A stretch of DNA of 64,000 nt from Clostridia bacterium (GTDB lineage: Bacteria; Bacillota; Clostridia; Acetivibrionales; STF1-152): assembly GCA_028280575.1 (NCBI GenBank), contig JANQLN010000060.1, positions 50,346 through 114,345 on the forward strand. The letters run 5' to 3'. Positions 17,252 through 27,072 of this stretch are shown here, in pieces. The translations under genes were made by a program, and so were the position numbers. Below the pieces are notes generated by a model. That model had not been told where the DNA came from, did no database searches, and saw nothing but the letters and a program-made list of their open reading frames with translations. Position 1 is the stretch's first letter, and each line of letters opens with the position of its first letter.

Positions 17252-20200
17252 CTACCTCCCAGCTTGCTCCAGCTTTACTTTAAAGCTTTTAATCTCAAAA
17301 GGCTTTATATAAAAACTGAAAGTATCTCCTTTTTTATATAATGTATTATGTTCATCTGTAATATCCTCTTCCATAAGATTACATTCCTCTATTTTTTCAA
17401 TATTCCTGAATACCTTAACCTTTACCGGTCCTCTTGTATTGTATGCTTCATACATTCTTACAATCAACTCATCCGAATCCTCCGCCATTTTGACAACCTC
17501 CACGACAACATTCTCCGCATCTATTTGCAGCATTGAAAAAGTTCCCGGTAATTCTCCCTCTTGCTCCCCTTCAATAAACATCCCATCAAGCGGCAAATTA
17601 AGGTCATACGCCATCTGAACAGTACATGCGTCATGCCATCTTCCCCCATGAGGATAAAGAGAGTAGGTAAACCGGTGAATTTCCTTGTCTGCATCGGGGT
17701 TGGGCCTTGTACCGCACCTCAGCAGTGTAAGTCTTAAATTTGAATCTTTGATATCATATCCGTATTTACAGTCATTTAGCAAGGATACACCATAGTTATT
17801 TTCGGATACATCCGCCCATTTGTGACCGCAAACTTCAAATTTGGCTATATCCCATGAGGTATTCCGGTGGGTGCTGCGCTCCAGATGGCCGTATTGTATC
17901 TCATATGTAGCCCTGTCAGAGTTGATATCCAGAGGAAACATGGTTTTCAGAACTATATCTTTCTCTTTCCAGTCAATAACAGTCTTAAAATCAATTCTCG
18001 GTACGTCATTATAAATTATAATATCCTGTGTGAGCATTGAATCAAGGAAGCGCCTTTTTATCCTCAAGGCTCCATAAACAGGTCCTTCGCATACAACCTT
18101 TATTGACTCAACATCTCCAACCTCCCACATTTTTTCAGAGTAGAACATATCAAGGTTCCAGTTATCCTCAGTTCTCGGCTTGTCTTCAAACGCCTGAAGG
18201 ACGTTGCCTCTTTCTCCATCCTTAAGGATATTCCGCTGTGTGGATTTATCAGTAACTCGTACAAATTTTCCCTTTTCATTCAAATCTATCTCATAAAAAC
18301 AATTGAATAATTTATTATATTTTACTGCAAGATTGCTGCAGGGTTCTTCGCCACTGGCTCTCTTTACAGAAAATACGGTGTATCCTTTCGGTGCAATTCC
18401 GGTGACATACGCTGCAAACTTTCCCTCACCTGTCTTCTGGCATGGTCTTATGTATCCATCATTCCCTTGAAGACATATATATTTTTCCCTGCCGGTATAT
18501 TCAAACTCGACTATGCCGTCCCTATACCACGACAGAGGATTAAATACAATTAAGGCATCCCCTCCTGTGCCGACAGAACCGGCAATGGCCTTCTTTCCCT
18601 GTTTAAGTATGCTCTCACCTGTACTGAAGATTTCATCATAAATTTTATCCGTATCTTCATACACCTCTTTAATTGAGGTTCCAGGAAGCACATCGTGAAA
18701 CTGGTTTAGCAGAATTCCTTTCCATCCTTCATTTAATGAATCCCTGGGATATTCCGAACCAAACAGGCACCAATTAAGCGACGCCATCCATTCTGCCGTG
18801 GTATAAAGAAATTCTGCCTTACGGTTAAGCTTTTTGTTCCTTGCCATTGAAGTATATGTGCCTCTGTGCAGTTCATAATATAATTCGCCTACCCATGCCG
18901 GCAGCCTTCTGTCATTCTTCACACGTTTTTCAAGCTCCTTAAAGAAATCATAAGCTTTGACCTTTCTTACCCCGGGTGCTCCGGCAATGCCTAACTCATA
19001 TCTTCTCAATGTCTCAAGCATCTCCTTTGAAGGCCCTCCGCCACCATCTCCATAGCCGTACAGCAACATTACATCGGTATTGATTTCCTTCTGTTTATAA
19101 TTTTCCCACGACTCCAGAACATCTCCTTTATCCGGCTGTCCATTGTATCCGTGAGGACAGTATAATACCAGGTGAGAGAGTACTTCAGACCCATCGATTC
19201 CCCTCCAGGTGAATGTATGGTATGGAAATTCATTGATTTCATTATTGGCAAGCTTTGCTGTCATAAAATAATCTATTCCGGACTTTTTCATAATTTGCGG
19301 AAGGGCGGCACTATATCCGAATACATCAGGCAGCCATAATATCCGGCTTGTCACTCCGAATTCCCTTTTAAAAAATCTCCTGCCAATCAAAAACTGACGA
19401 ACAAGAGATTCTCCGGAAGTAACATTTACATCCGCTTCCACCCACATGCCTCCTTCAGCCTCCCATAGGCCTTCCCGCACTTTTTGTTTTATTCGCTTGA
19501 ATACATCAGGATGGTTCTTCTTAATATATTCATATAATTGTGGCTGGCTGGACATAAACATATATTCAGGATACTCCTCCATTAACTTCAGAACCGTGGA
19601 AAAGCTTCTCACCACTTTATCACGGGTATGGGAGTATGTCCAAAGCCATGCTATGTCTATATGTGTGTGGCCTACACATGACACCAGGGCATCCTTTTCA
19701 TATTCCTTGCCGTAAAGCTTTTCATTGAGAATACTGTTTGCAGCACCTATACTTTCATAAAAACCATGGGAATACGGAGCTCTCAAGTCAAGCATATTTA
19801 CTGACTCATTCAGAAAATTAAACAGCTTTATCCTTTCAACGCTTTTTTCAGGTAATTGGGCTGCGAGCTCAAGGGGCGCTTTGAGATTATAATAGTACTG
19901 TTCAATCCTGCCGTCCAGTGTCCTTAATTCCGAATAAAACTTAACTTCATCAGTGTCAGGGGACTTTTTGTAATTTCTTTTTAATCCGCTGAAGGCATAT
20001 ATAACAATTTCATAGCTCTTACCTTTAGAAGCCTTATGTGAAATAAGGACTTCCCGGTGGTTTGTGTCTAAACCCTGGTACTCGGCTCCGTCAACATAAA
20101 CAAGCATCTGAGGGTTTAAAGCATTCCACCCGTCCTTATTTGTTTCAACCCTTAAAACTGTCTTCTTCCCGTGAAAGTAATCAGGAATAACTACTTTCAG

Positions 20201-20410
20201 CCTGAATAACGCATATTGCCTTCCTCCATGAACACTCCAGGGTGAACCTGCTTTATATGTCTTCCAGTTATCGGTTATCGCAGTTACAGGCGTGTCCTTT
20301 CCTATCTCTCCATACCTGATTTCAATTCCTTCCAGCTTCATCCTTTCAGGATATAACAGTTCTTCAATATCACTTAATATTCTCTGTATTCTGCCATTAA
20401 TAAAATACAT
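17252..20410 (-). CDS. Alpha-mannosidase, glycoside hydrolase family 38
   Basis: 1052 residues; the ATG at 20410 is chosen because AGGAAGTG precedes it. There is no signal peptide, so the enzyme is cytoplasmic and acts on imported manno-oligosaccharides. The GH38 zinc motif GHTHIDIAWLW lies at residues 248-258. The nucleophile Asp362 is in ILWLPDVFGYSAALPQI. The C-terminal half is the beta-sandwich typical of bacterial GH38 enzymes. Together with the kinase and SIS genes it points to breakdown of alpha-mannosides, possibly N-glycans. Confidence 0.93.
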   Translation of the reverse strand: MYFINGRIQRILSDIEELLYPERMKLEGIEIRYGEIGKDTPVTAITDNWKTYKAGSPWSVHGGRQYALFRLKVVIPDYFHGKKTVLRVETNKDGWNALNPQMLVYVDGAEYQGLDTNHREVLISHKASKGKSYEIVIYAFSGLKRNYKKSPDTDEVKFYSELRTLDGRIEQYYYNLKAPLELAAQLPEKSVERIKLFNFLNESVNMLDLRAPYSHGFYESIGAANSILNEKLYGKEYEKDALVSCVGHTHIDIAWLWTYSHTRDKVVRSFSTVLKLMEEYPEYMFMSSQPQLYEYIKKNHPDVFKRIKQKVREGLWEAEGGMWVEADVNVTSGESLVRQFLIGRRFFKREFGVTSRILWLPDVFGYSAALPQIMKKSGIDYFMTAKLANNEINEFPYHTFTWRGIDGSEVLSHLVLYCPHGYNGQPDKGDVLESWENYKQKEINTDVMLLYGYGDGGGGPSKEMLETLRRYELGIAGAPGVRKVKAYDFFKELEKRVKNDRRLPAWVGELYYELHRGTYTSMARNKKLNRKAEFLYTTAEWMASLNWCLFGSEYPRDSLNEGWKGILLNQFHDVLPGTSIKEVYEDTDKIYDEIFSTGESILKQGKKAIAGSVGTGGDALIVFNPLSWYRDGIVEFEYTGREKYICLQGNDGYIRPCQKTGEGKFAAYVTGIAPKGYTVFSVKRASGEEPCSNLAVKYNKLFNCFYEIDLNEKGKFVRVTDKSTQRNILKDGERGNVLQAFEDKPRTEDNWNLDMFYSEKMWEVGDVESIKVVCEGPVYGALRIKRRFLDSMLTQDIIIYNDVPRIDFKTVIDWKEKDIVLKTMFPLDINSDRATYEIQYGHLERSTHRNTSWDIAKFEVCGHKWADVSENNYGVSLLNDCKYGYDIKDSNLRLTLLRCGTRPNPDADKEIHRFTYSLYPHGGRWHDACTVQMAYDLNLPLDGMFIEGEQEGELPGTFSMLQIDAENVVVEVVKMAEDSDELIVRMYEAYNTRGPVKVKVFRNIEKIEECNLMEEDITDEHNTLYKKGDTFSFYIKPFEIKSFKVKLEQAGR

Positions 20411-20438
20411 CCCGTTCACTTCCTTTTTATAAAAGATT

Positions 20439-21731
20439 TTATTGTAAAAATACAGGCACATTCCCATATGGTATGACACATATATCCGGATTAGCTACCT
20501 TAATTTTATAATCTTCAATTATTTTACTAACTGCAGTATTAAATCCTGAAGAGGGAATGATATGCGCTCCCGAGGTTTTTGCAATTTCTTCCGCATCATC
20601 GGAAACAAGATAAAATTTGCACCCTTTTTCTGTCAATCCATTAGTGTCATAGGCATTTCTGCCCACTACATCAAAATCTTTCTTTAAGGCCTTAATAATA
20701 CTTTTTGTGTCCTTCGAGTACCAGTACACAAACTTGTCTTTATCCTCGCCAAAACCTTCTGCCAGGCCGGCTATGAGGATAAGTACACCGTTATTCTTTA
20801 AAATTCCTGCTCCTGTACACACGCCCCGGAATGATTGATAGAATGAAATATCGTATGGAAATCCTCCGCACCCGCAAATTACAATGTCATATTTTTTATT
20901 TGCTGAAGCGGGAAATGTGCTTTTTATATAGTCACATGCACTATAAAACGCTGTGACAGGCGAACCTGAGCGAGCAGCTACCGTCTCTCCATATACATTG
21001 CTTATGGTATTCAGCATGAATATACGTTCTGTACCGATTACTCCCATTGCATCCGTCATATCCTTATGAACAGGATTTCCATCAAGTATACCCGTATAAG
21101 TAAGTGGATTAATCCTTTCACCATCTATCATCAGCTTATGGTTGTAAAGTATAGTCTGCCTGCCGCTTACACCTGGGAGCAAAGCTTTCCGTCCACCGCT
21201 GAAACCGGCAAAAGTATGATATGAGCATGCTCCTGTGAGAATAATTTTATCCGCTTCCGCTACAATCCTGTTTATATATATATCATTTCCGGAAGCCGTC
21301 CTGCCCATATATTTCAGGTCATTGTCAGATTCGTGGTTAAAAACAGCATACTGTCCGTATATCATATCCGAAGTTATTTTTTTTATCTCACACTCAGTAT
21401 TTCCTCTATGATTACCGGTAGCAATTATGATTTTAACATTATCCCCACTTAAACCCTTTTTTTCAAGTATCTCTGAAACAATGGGCAAATATACTTCAGA
21501 TGCACATCTTCTGGTTATATCGGGAACAATGATAACAACACCATCCCCTTTTCTTATCCATCCCTGCAGGGAAGGCCGTTCGAGCGGACTGCCGAGAGCT
21601 TTCCTTATTATTTCCCTTTGTAAGCCGACACTGCCAATCTTGTTTAAGGCAAGGACTCCAGGCGTCATTACATCTATTCCTGCAGTATTTTCCAGAACCA
21701 GTTCCTTTATGTCATACGGTATTCGCACCAT
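20439..21731 (-). CDS. LarA-like nickel-pincer racemase/epimerase
   Basis: 430 residues, LarA/DUF2088 family. Residues known to bind the nickel-pincer cofactor or catalyse in Lactiplantibacillus LarA are conserved: His108 (ATGNHRGN), His172 and Lys182 in YHTFAGFSGGRKALLPGV, and His198 in QTILYNH, with the same spacing. The likely reaction is racemisation or epimerisation of a 2-hydroxy acid; relatives act on sugar acids. No larB, larC or larE is in the window, so the cofactor must be made elsewhere. The ATG follows AGAGAGGA at suitable spacing. Confidence 0.88.
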   Translation of the reverse strand: MVRIPYDIKELVLENTAGIDVMTPGVLALNKIGSVGLQREIIRKALGSPLERPSLQGWIRKGDGVVIIVPDITRRCASEVYLPIVSEILEKKGLSGDNVKIIIATGNHRGNTECEIKKITSDMIYGQYAVFNHESDNDLKYMGRTASGNDIYINRIVAEADKIILTGACSYHTFAGFSGGRKALLPGVSGRQTILYNHKLMIDGERINPLTYTGILDGNPVHKDMTDAMGVIGTERIFMLNTISNVYGETVAARSGSPVTAFYSACDYIKSTFPASANKKYDIVICGCGGFPYDISFYQSFRGVCTGAGILKNNGVLILIAGLAEGFGEDKDKFVYWYSKDTKSIIKALKKDFDVVGRNAYDTNGLTEKGCKFYLVSDDAEEIAKTSGAHIIPSSGFNTAVSKIIEDYKIKVANPDICVIPYGNVPVFLQ

Positions 21732-21853
21732 ATATGACGTCCTCTCTTATATATTTTGTGTAGTTCCTATGGATACCTTCAGCGCATTTGAGGATATATC
21801 CGATTGAGACTTAATATTTCTTTGCTTCCGAAACCAGGCAGACTGTGCCGTAC

Positions 21854-22555
21854 TCACTCTTTATTGTCTATTACTCCTCTAATATCCTCCAGAGATATTT
21901 CAAGATGCTTAATCATGCTTTTCTGTGCTGTTTGTGCATCTCTGCTTTTTATTGAATTCAGTATATCCTCATGAGGTTTAAGTGCATGAATCACATTTTC
22001 CCGGACAGAAAAAGCTTTATTTCTATACTCTATAAAAGCATCTGAGATTTTCTGGTTTATGCTTATCAGCAATTTGTTGTTTGTGGCTTCAACTATTGTG
22101 TTATGAAAAGACTGGTCAAGGAAAGACAGTTTGATACTATCTCCCGAATTGATAGTATGCTTAAACTCCTCGTGTATCATCTCCAATTTGTCAATATCTT
22201 TTCCATCGGCTCTTTCTATAAGCAGTTTGACGGCTAACGGTTCAATTGCCATTCTGACATCTATGAAATCCATTATTTCCACACCATGCTCTGTAAACCA
22301 CTCCACAACAGTTTCCTTATCTTCTTCATTAATCTTCGCCACAAAAGCCCCTCTTCCGGGCTTAACCTCCAGGTAGCCTAAAGCTTGAAGTATTCTATAT
22401 GCTTCCCTGACTGTAGACCTTCCTACATTCAGCATACCACCTATTTCATTCTCCGTAGAAAACTTATCCCCCACAGAAAACTGTCCGGATGTAATATATT
22501 CCTTAAGGCTGACTAATACTTTTTCTGTTCTTGACATTTTTTCCAAAGGCTTCAC
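21854..22555 (-). CDS. GntR-family transcriptional regulator, FCD (FadR) subfamily
   Basis: Winged-helix repressor/activator with an all-helical FCD effector domain. The GTG at 22555 is preferred to an ATG at 22576 because GGGAGGG lies 7 nt before it, while the ATG has no ribosome site and would be about 16 nt from the transcript start; length is 233 residues. The wHTH includes FSTENEIGGMLNVGRSTVREAYRIL and PGRGAFVA. FCD histidines and Asp (FHNTIVEATNN) are visible. An operator overlaps its own start site, implying autoregulation, and the same site precedes the distal lyase gene. Confidence 0.9.
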   Translation of the reverse strand: MKPLEKMSRTEKVLVSLKEYITSGQFSVGDKFSTENEIGGMLNVGRSTVREAYRILQALGYLEVKPGRGAFVAKINEEDKETVVEWFTEHGVEIMDFIDVRMAIEPLAVKLLIERADGKDIDKLEMIHEEFKHTINSGDSIKLSFLDQSFHNTIVEATNNKLLISINQKISDAFIEYRNKAFSVRENVIHALKPHEDILNSIKSRDAQTAQKSMIKHLEISLEDIRGVIDNKE

Positions 22556-22580
22556 TCTTATTCCCTCCCGTGTCATTTTT

Positions 22581-22627
22581 GTATGATGTCATACTAACAA
22601 TATATACATATCTACAAAAATTGTCAA
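22581..22627 (-). promoter_or_regulatory. Promoter and operator for the GntR regulator gene
   Basis: On the minus strand: TTGACA (22622-22627), 17 bp, TATATT (22599-22604), then the perfect 14-bp palindrome GTATGATGTCATAC (22581-22594). The palindrome centre is 11 bp past the -10 box, over the predicted transcription start. The layout is the same as in the module at 28168-28217. Confidence 0.8.
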
Positions 22628-22649
22628 CCTTTAACCTAAAATATCGCCT

Positions 22650-23000
22650 TCATATTATTGCAGGAGGCGGAGGCTCGTCAGCACCGGCCGACAAATTGAA
22701 TTCAACCTCCTGTCCAAGGCTTTTTGCTTTTATTTTCCGGATAACTACGGGGCATTGTATAATAATAGCTCAATTCTTTTGTGCTCCTATGCTGTCGGCA
22801 TAAGCAGAAAAACTATTTAAAGCCATGCTGCTGTCCGAAGCTATATTGAAAACCCACACCCTGTCGTTTTCATCCACACTGTCAATACAACGTATATTTT
22901 CGCAGGATGTTAATAATGATTTCAATTCACTGACAGCATATGCTAATGTTTCATTTTCATAATCCGTTATTATATAGATATTTTCAATCCTATCTGACAT
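22650..23000 (-). pseudogene. Degraded gene with internal TGA, glycan-island operon
   Basis: A 76-residue frame starts at 23000 (MSDRIENIYIITDYENETLAYAVSEL, read in parts) and stops at a TGA (22770-22772). The same frame then continues with coding-like sequence (KIKAKSLGQEVEFNLSAGADE, read in parts) to a second TGA at 22650-22652. The beginning resembles N-domains of large glycosidases (a strand, then AYAVSELKSLL). I read it as the remains of a larger enzyme gene, but a short functional 76-residue protein cannot be excluded. Confidence 0.5.
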
Positions 23001-23048
23001 TATCTTACCCTCCTTACCGTCCGGCCGTCATACAAATTGCACTATAAA

Positions 23049-23948
23049 TTATCCCTTTACAGACCCAAGCATTATGCCTTTTATAAAGTATTTTTGCAAA
23101 AATGGATATATACAAATAATTGGTATTGTAACCACCATCATTGTAGCCATACGTATAGTCTCCGCCGTGTACGTGGTAGACCCCTGCATATCCAGCCTCT
23201 GGTAGTCGGAAACTGTCGCTGCCATAACACGGGTCATGTCCGCCTGTTTTATTAAATCCATAAGCATAAATGAAAGTGTTTTCAGCTTATTATCAGTCAC
23301 AAAGAAAGCCGAATCAAACCAGCTGTTCCAATGAAAAACGCCGTTGAACAGTGCTATAGTAGCAAATACCGGAGTAGAAATAGGTACGATAATTCTGAAG
23401 AATATAGTCAGCTCATTAGCACCGTCAATTCTGACAGACTCTTTTATAGCATCAGGTATCTCCCGGAAGAAAGAAATCATAATAATTGCGTTGAATACAC
23501 TAAACTGATATGGTATGATATACACCCAGAAGCTATTCAACAAATGCAGATTCTTAAACAGAATAAAGGTCGGTATCAAACCGCCGGAAAAAAACATCGC
23601 AAAAATTATTAGATTCATGTATGTCTTCCTAAAAAGCAATTCCTTATGTGATAAGCTATATGACACTATTCCGGTAAATATTACGCTGGTTACGGTGCCA
23701 ATAACAGTTCTAAGCACCGAAACAAAAAAAGCACTTAATAACCTCAAACTGGAAAATACCGCTTTATAATTTTCTGTGGTAAAATCTCTTGGCCACAGAA
23801 ATATACCTCCCCTTATTGCATCAATCCCATTATTAAAGGATATTATCAATGCATAGAAAAAAGGATAAACCGTAATTATAAATACAACCAATAGAATTAT
23901 GGAAACAATTAATTCTATAAAAACATCCTCTTTGCTGCGGATTTTCAT
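23049..23948 (-). CDS. ABC transporter permease, LplC/YtcP type
   Basis: 299 residues from the ATG at 23948, 9 nt after GAGGAG. Six predicted membrane helices. The cytoplasmic EAA loop reads ESVRIDGANELTIFFRIIVP. Together with the preceding permease and lipoprotein it forms a carbohydrate importer of the CUT1 group. No ATPase gene is in the cluster, which is common for this group because a shared MsmX-type ATPase serves several importers. Substrate is probably an oligosaccharide handled by the island enzymes. Confidence 0.9.
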   Translation of the reverse strand: MKIRSKEDVFIELIVSIILLVVFIITVYPFFYALIISFNNGIDAIRGGIFLWPRDFTTENYKAVFSSLRLLSAFFVSVLRTVIGTVTSVIFTGIVSYSLSHKELLFRKTYMNLIIFAMFFSGGLIPTFILFKNLHLLNSFWVYIIPYQFSVFNAIIMISFFREIPDAIKESVRIDGANELTIFFRIIVPISTPVFATIALFNGVFHWNSWFDSAFFVTDNKLKTLSFMLMDLIKQADMTRVMAATVSDYQRLDMQGSTTYTAETIRMATMMVVTIPIICIYPFLQKYFIKGIMLGSVKG

Positions 23949-24059
23949 TCTCTTCACTCCTCATACAAACAAAAAGCCTATCTTTCCAAATGTTAATTTT
24001 TATATATTTTTAATAGCTGCCGTGTTTCTTCTATGTATAACTGAGTTTTGCCATGGTGA

Positions 24060-25001
24060 TTATAATCCCTCTCCTGTTATTTTTCTAGCGAAAAAGTTGC
24101 TGCTGTAAATCAAAATAACGGATATAACCGATTGTAACAATCCTATTGCTGCTGCATATGCAAAACGCCCCTGTGCCAATCCCATGCGCAATGTATATGT
24201 CTGCAGTATTTCTGATGCACGGAAGTTTGCTTTATTACCTATAAGATAAGCTTGATCGAAATTTGAGCCGCCCAAGCCGCCGCCCAATAAATTCCCCAGG
24301 CTCAGTATCAGTACAATAATGATTGTTCCTTTGATGCTGGGCAGAGTAATGTTCCATATTCTGCGTATCCTTCCTGCCCCATCAACTATTGCTGCTTCAT
24401 ATAGACATGGGTCTACGCTGGAAATCGCAGCTAAAAATATAATAGCCCACCACCCCATGCCTTTCCAAATATCACTTAAAATAACTAATGGCAGAAAGTA
24501 CTCCGCTTCTGCTAAAAATAATAGTGAATCACTAATAAGCCCCATTTTAACTAAAAGTTGATTAATAAGGCCGTTTTGCTGGTTGAAGAATGAAAAGATC
24601 ATACCATAAACAACAACCCAAGATATAAAGTGCGGCAAATAGCTTACAGTTTGCACAACTCTCTTAACTTTTTGGTTACCGACTTCATTCAGGGCAATAG
24701 CGAATAAAATAGGTATGGGAAAAGTGAAGACCAGTTTAAGCATACTCATTGCTATAGTATTCCTGACTACCATAGTAAAGTTAATATCGTTTACAAACTC
24801 CCTGAAGTATTTAAGTCCGACCCATTCGCTCGTAAACATGCCTAATAATCCTGAAGTCAGTTTATAATCTTTAAACGCAATAATAATGCCGGCCATTGGG
24901 ATATATGAAAAAATGATCAGAAATATTATACCAATTATTGCAAACACCTGCAATTCAAATTGCTTTTTAAAGCTCTTCATAAAAGCTGTTTTTTTCAACA
25001 C
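24060..25001 (-). CDS. ABC transporter permease, LplB/YteP type
   Basis: 313 residues from a GTG at 25001; an ATG at 24980 is an alternative and neither has a strong ribosome site. The N-terminal hydrophobic segment leads to FSYIPMAGIIIAFKDYK, typical of LplB-type permeases. The EAA loop is YEAAIVDGAGRIRRIWNITLP, read in parts. Acts as a heterodimer with the following permease. A stem-loop at 25131-25173 separates it from the binding-protein gene. Confidence 0.9.
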   Translation of the reverse strand: MLKKTAFMKSFKKQFELQVFAIIGIIFLIIFSYIPMAGIIIAFKDYKLTSGLLGMFTSEWVGLKYFREFVNDINFTMVVRNTIAMSMLKLVFTFPIPILFAIALNEVGNQKVKRVVQTVSYLPHFISWVVVYGMIFSFFNQQNGLINQLLVKMGLISDSLLFLAEAEYFLPLVILSDIWKGMGWWAIIFLAAISSVDPCLYEAAIVDGAGRIRRIWNITLPSIKGTIIIVLILSLGNLLGGGLGGSNFDQAYLIGNKANFRASEILQTYTLRMGLAQGRFAYAAAIGLLQSVISVILIYSSNFFARKITGEGL

Positions 25002-25130
25002 CTATATACTTATCCCCTTCCATTATGCACCAAATACGCATATTATTTTCAAATATGTGTGTATACTATTCTATCAAGGATTTAATTAATTTTCAAACCT
25101 TTTTATTTCTATTAGTATCGGTAAATATAG

Positions 25131-25173
25131 TTATACAGGCTATACAGGGATTGTCCTTGCATAACCTGTATAA
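25131..25173 (-). promoter_or_regulatory. Intergenic stem-loop between binding-protein and permease genes
   Basis: TTATACAGG (25131-25139) pairs exactly with CCTGTATAA (25165-25173). There is no T run on the minus strand, so it is more likely an mRNA-stabilising or partial-termination structure that keeps binding-protein mRNA in excess, as often seen in ABC importer operons. Confidence 0.5.
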
Positions 25174-25190
25174 AAACCCTGAAATATTAT

Positions 25191-26831
25191 TTAGTCGAGC
25201 AATGTTTCATATCTGACTTTTGAAATTGCATATTTTTCAGTCATGTAATTATTCAATTGCTCCAGTCCGATTGCTTTTGCGTCTTCCATCATTTGATTGT
25301 ATTTTTCTATAGCTTCTGCCTCGGATGAAGCTGTTATGATTTCAATCTCTCTTGTACTAAACAACTCATCAATCTGCACCATTATAGTTAACTCATCCGT
25401 ATCTGCCGCCGGCTTTGAAAAACTTAATGCCGGGTTTCTTACTACATACGGTTTTATTGCCTTTAATGTTTCAATCATGTCTTTTCTGGAATCAGACGAT
25501 ATAGATATCCCTTCATACATACCGCTTGATCTCCAGCACCATAGACCTATTCCCGTATCATTTATTGTAAGCTTTTCAAATCCGTCCGGTCTTGATAATA
25601 GCCCCTCTTTATTCAATGTAAAGTGCTCCCCTTCAATACCAAAGTTTGTGAGCTTCTGTCCTTCAGGACTGTTAAGAAACTCTATATATCGGATAGCCCT
25701 GTCAGGGTTCTTGTTGTTTTTAGTAATAAATGTACTTGACCACCCGGTTCCCATATTAAGTTGTACATATTTCATCTCTCCGTTTACTTTAAGGGGATTC
25801 AGAAGAGGGGTCAGCTTAGCATCTGTATTGCCGCCCTCAAATATTTCATTAAATTGATCAGATGTGGGTGCATTGCCTGTTACTGAAAAAACATTCCCTG
25901 AAGAAACTACCTGGTTATACTGATCCCCCGCATATGCAAATATTTCTTTAGTAAAATACCCTTTTCTGTACATATTATTGGCAAGCTTAAAATACTCAAA
26001 CCATCCCGGATTGCTTATATAATGGCTAACCGTATCACTATCTACGTACAGGTTTTTTTCACATCCATACCACAAAGCAAAACTATCCCATGAACCCGGA
26101 CGTTTCACATACATCAGCATATCCGGATACTTCTGCCGTACCTGTTCATAAACATCCAGCAGGTCATCAATTGTTTCAATGTCCGGATTGCCAATCTCAT
26201 TCATTATATCTTCCCTTATATGGAACGAGGAACTTCCCGGAGACGGAACTACTCTTTCATCCTTCCAGTCCTGATTGTTTGCATAATGAGACTTAAGCGT
26301 ATAGAAGTTTCCATCCTGCGCGGTATTGTTAACAATTTCAATCGGATCAATTAAATGCATATACTCAGGCGCGTATTCCTCTATCAGCTCATTCCATGGA
26401 TATGATACTTTCGGCTCCCAGAACCTTTGAACCAAATAGTCCGTATAGACAAGTTCAGGCAGCTCACCGGAAGCAAGAAGCACCTGCAGGTATGTCCTAT
26501 CAGTTCCTTTGACGATATCCATAGAAACTCCCGTCCTTTTGGTTATCTCTTGTGTTACCTGACAGACCCCCCATGTATCAATCTGCCACCAGCCATAGTC
26601 AATATAAGCTGTAAAGGTAACAGGGGATGTATCCTGCTTCCAAGATATATCGGGAGAATCCCAGGTAATACTGGAATAGTCAACTTCATTCACGGTTTCT
26701 CCCTGATTTGCCTCATCTTGTTCGGAAGCCTCTTTATCCTCTAGCTCTGTACTGCTTTGGCCACAACCTGCCAATACCAGTAAAAATATCAGACTTAAAG
26801 CAAGTGATAGAATCCTGGTTCTTTTTATCAT
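25191..26831 (-). CDS. Extracellular solute-binding lipoprotein, LplA type
   Basis: 546 residues from the ATG at 26831, which has AGGAGG 8 nt upstream. A lipoprotein signal peptide ends in the lipobox LAGC, so it is anchored outside the membrane. The mature protein starts with an acidic Ser/Glu-rich linker and then a family 1-like sugar-binding fold of the large LplA type. It captures an oligosaccharide for the two permeases downstream. Confidence 0.9.
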   Translation of the reverse strand: MIKRTRILSLALSLIFLLVLAGCGQSSTELEDKEASEQDEANQGETVNEVDYSSITWDSPDISWKQDTSPVTFTAYIDYGWWQIDTWGVCQVTQEITKRTGVSMDIVKGTDRTYLQVLLASGELPELVYTDYLVQRFWEPKVSYPWNELIEEYAPEYMHLIDPIEIVNNTAQDGNFYTLKSHYANNQDWKDERVVPSPGSSSFHIREDIMNEIGNPDIETIDDLLDVYEQVRQKYPDMLMYVKRPGSWDSFALWYGCEKNLYVDSDTVSHYISNPGWFEYFKLANNMYRKGYFTKEIFAYAGDQYNQVVSSGNVFSVTGNAPTSDQFNEIFEGGNTDAKLTPLLNPLKVNGEMKYVQLNMGTGWSSTFITKNNKNPDRAIRYIEFLNSPEGQKLTNFGIEGEHFTLNKEGLLSRPDGFEKLTINDTGIGLWCWRSSGMYEGISISSDSRKDMIETLKAIKPYVVRNPALSFSKPAADTDELTIMVQIDELFSTREIEIITASSEAEAIEKYNQMMEDAKAIGLEQLNNYMTEKYAISKVRYETLLD

Positions 26832-26989
26832 AATATAACCTCCTTTTGATTTTTTTATTTTTAACATTGCACGCCATAGCTTCCGCTATGTAAAGCTGAC
26901 CAGCTTTTTCTGAAAGCGGTTTTCTTTACAAGTCCCTGTAAGTAGCCTTAAAAAACACTCTCTAAACGGCTACCTGGGCCTATTTAAAC

Positions 26990-27028
26990 TCAATTCCCTC
27001 CCTTCTTCCACAAAGCATTAAAAAGCAT
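26990..27028 (-). CDS. Possible 12-residue leader peptide
   Basis: The peptide MLFNALWKKGGN is preceded by the strong ribosome site GGGAGGTGAT. It lies in the gap between the distal lyase and binding-protein genes. It may be a translated leader or chance. Confidence 0.25.
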   Translation of the reverse strand: MLFNALWKKGGN

Positions 27029-27045
27029 TATCACCTCCCATATAT

Positions 27046-27072
27046 TTATATCTGAACCTCAAACGAATTCAT
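27046..27072 (-). CDS. Possible 8-residue leader peptide
   Basis: The peptide MNSFEVQI has a strong GAGGAGG site 7 nt upstream. It precedes the other micro-frame by 17 bp. A stem-loop with arms GTAGCC/GGCTAC follows both (about 26945-26976). Chance cannot be excluded. Confidence 0.25.
   Translation of the reverse strand: MNSFEVQI

Noticed and set aside
22770..22772. TGA as a selenocysteine codon
   Set aside because: No clear SECIS hairpin follows and the protein matches no selenoprotein family; gene decay is simpler.
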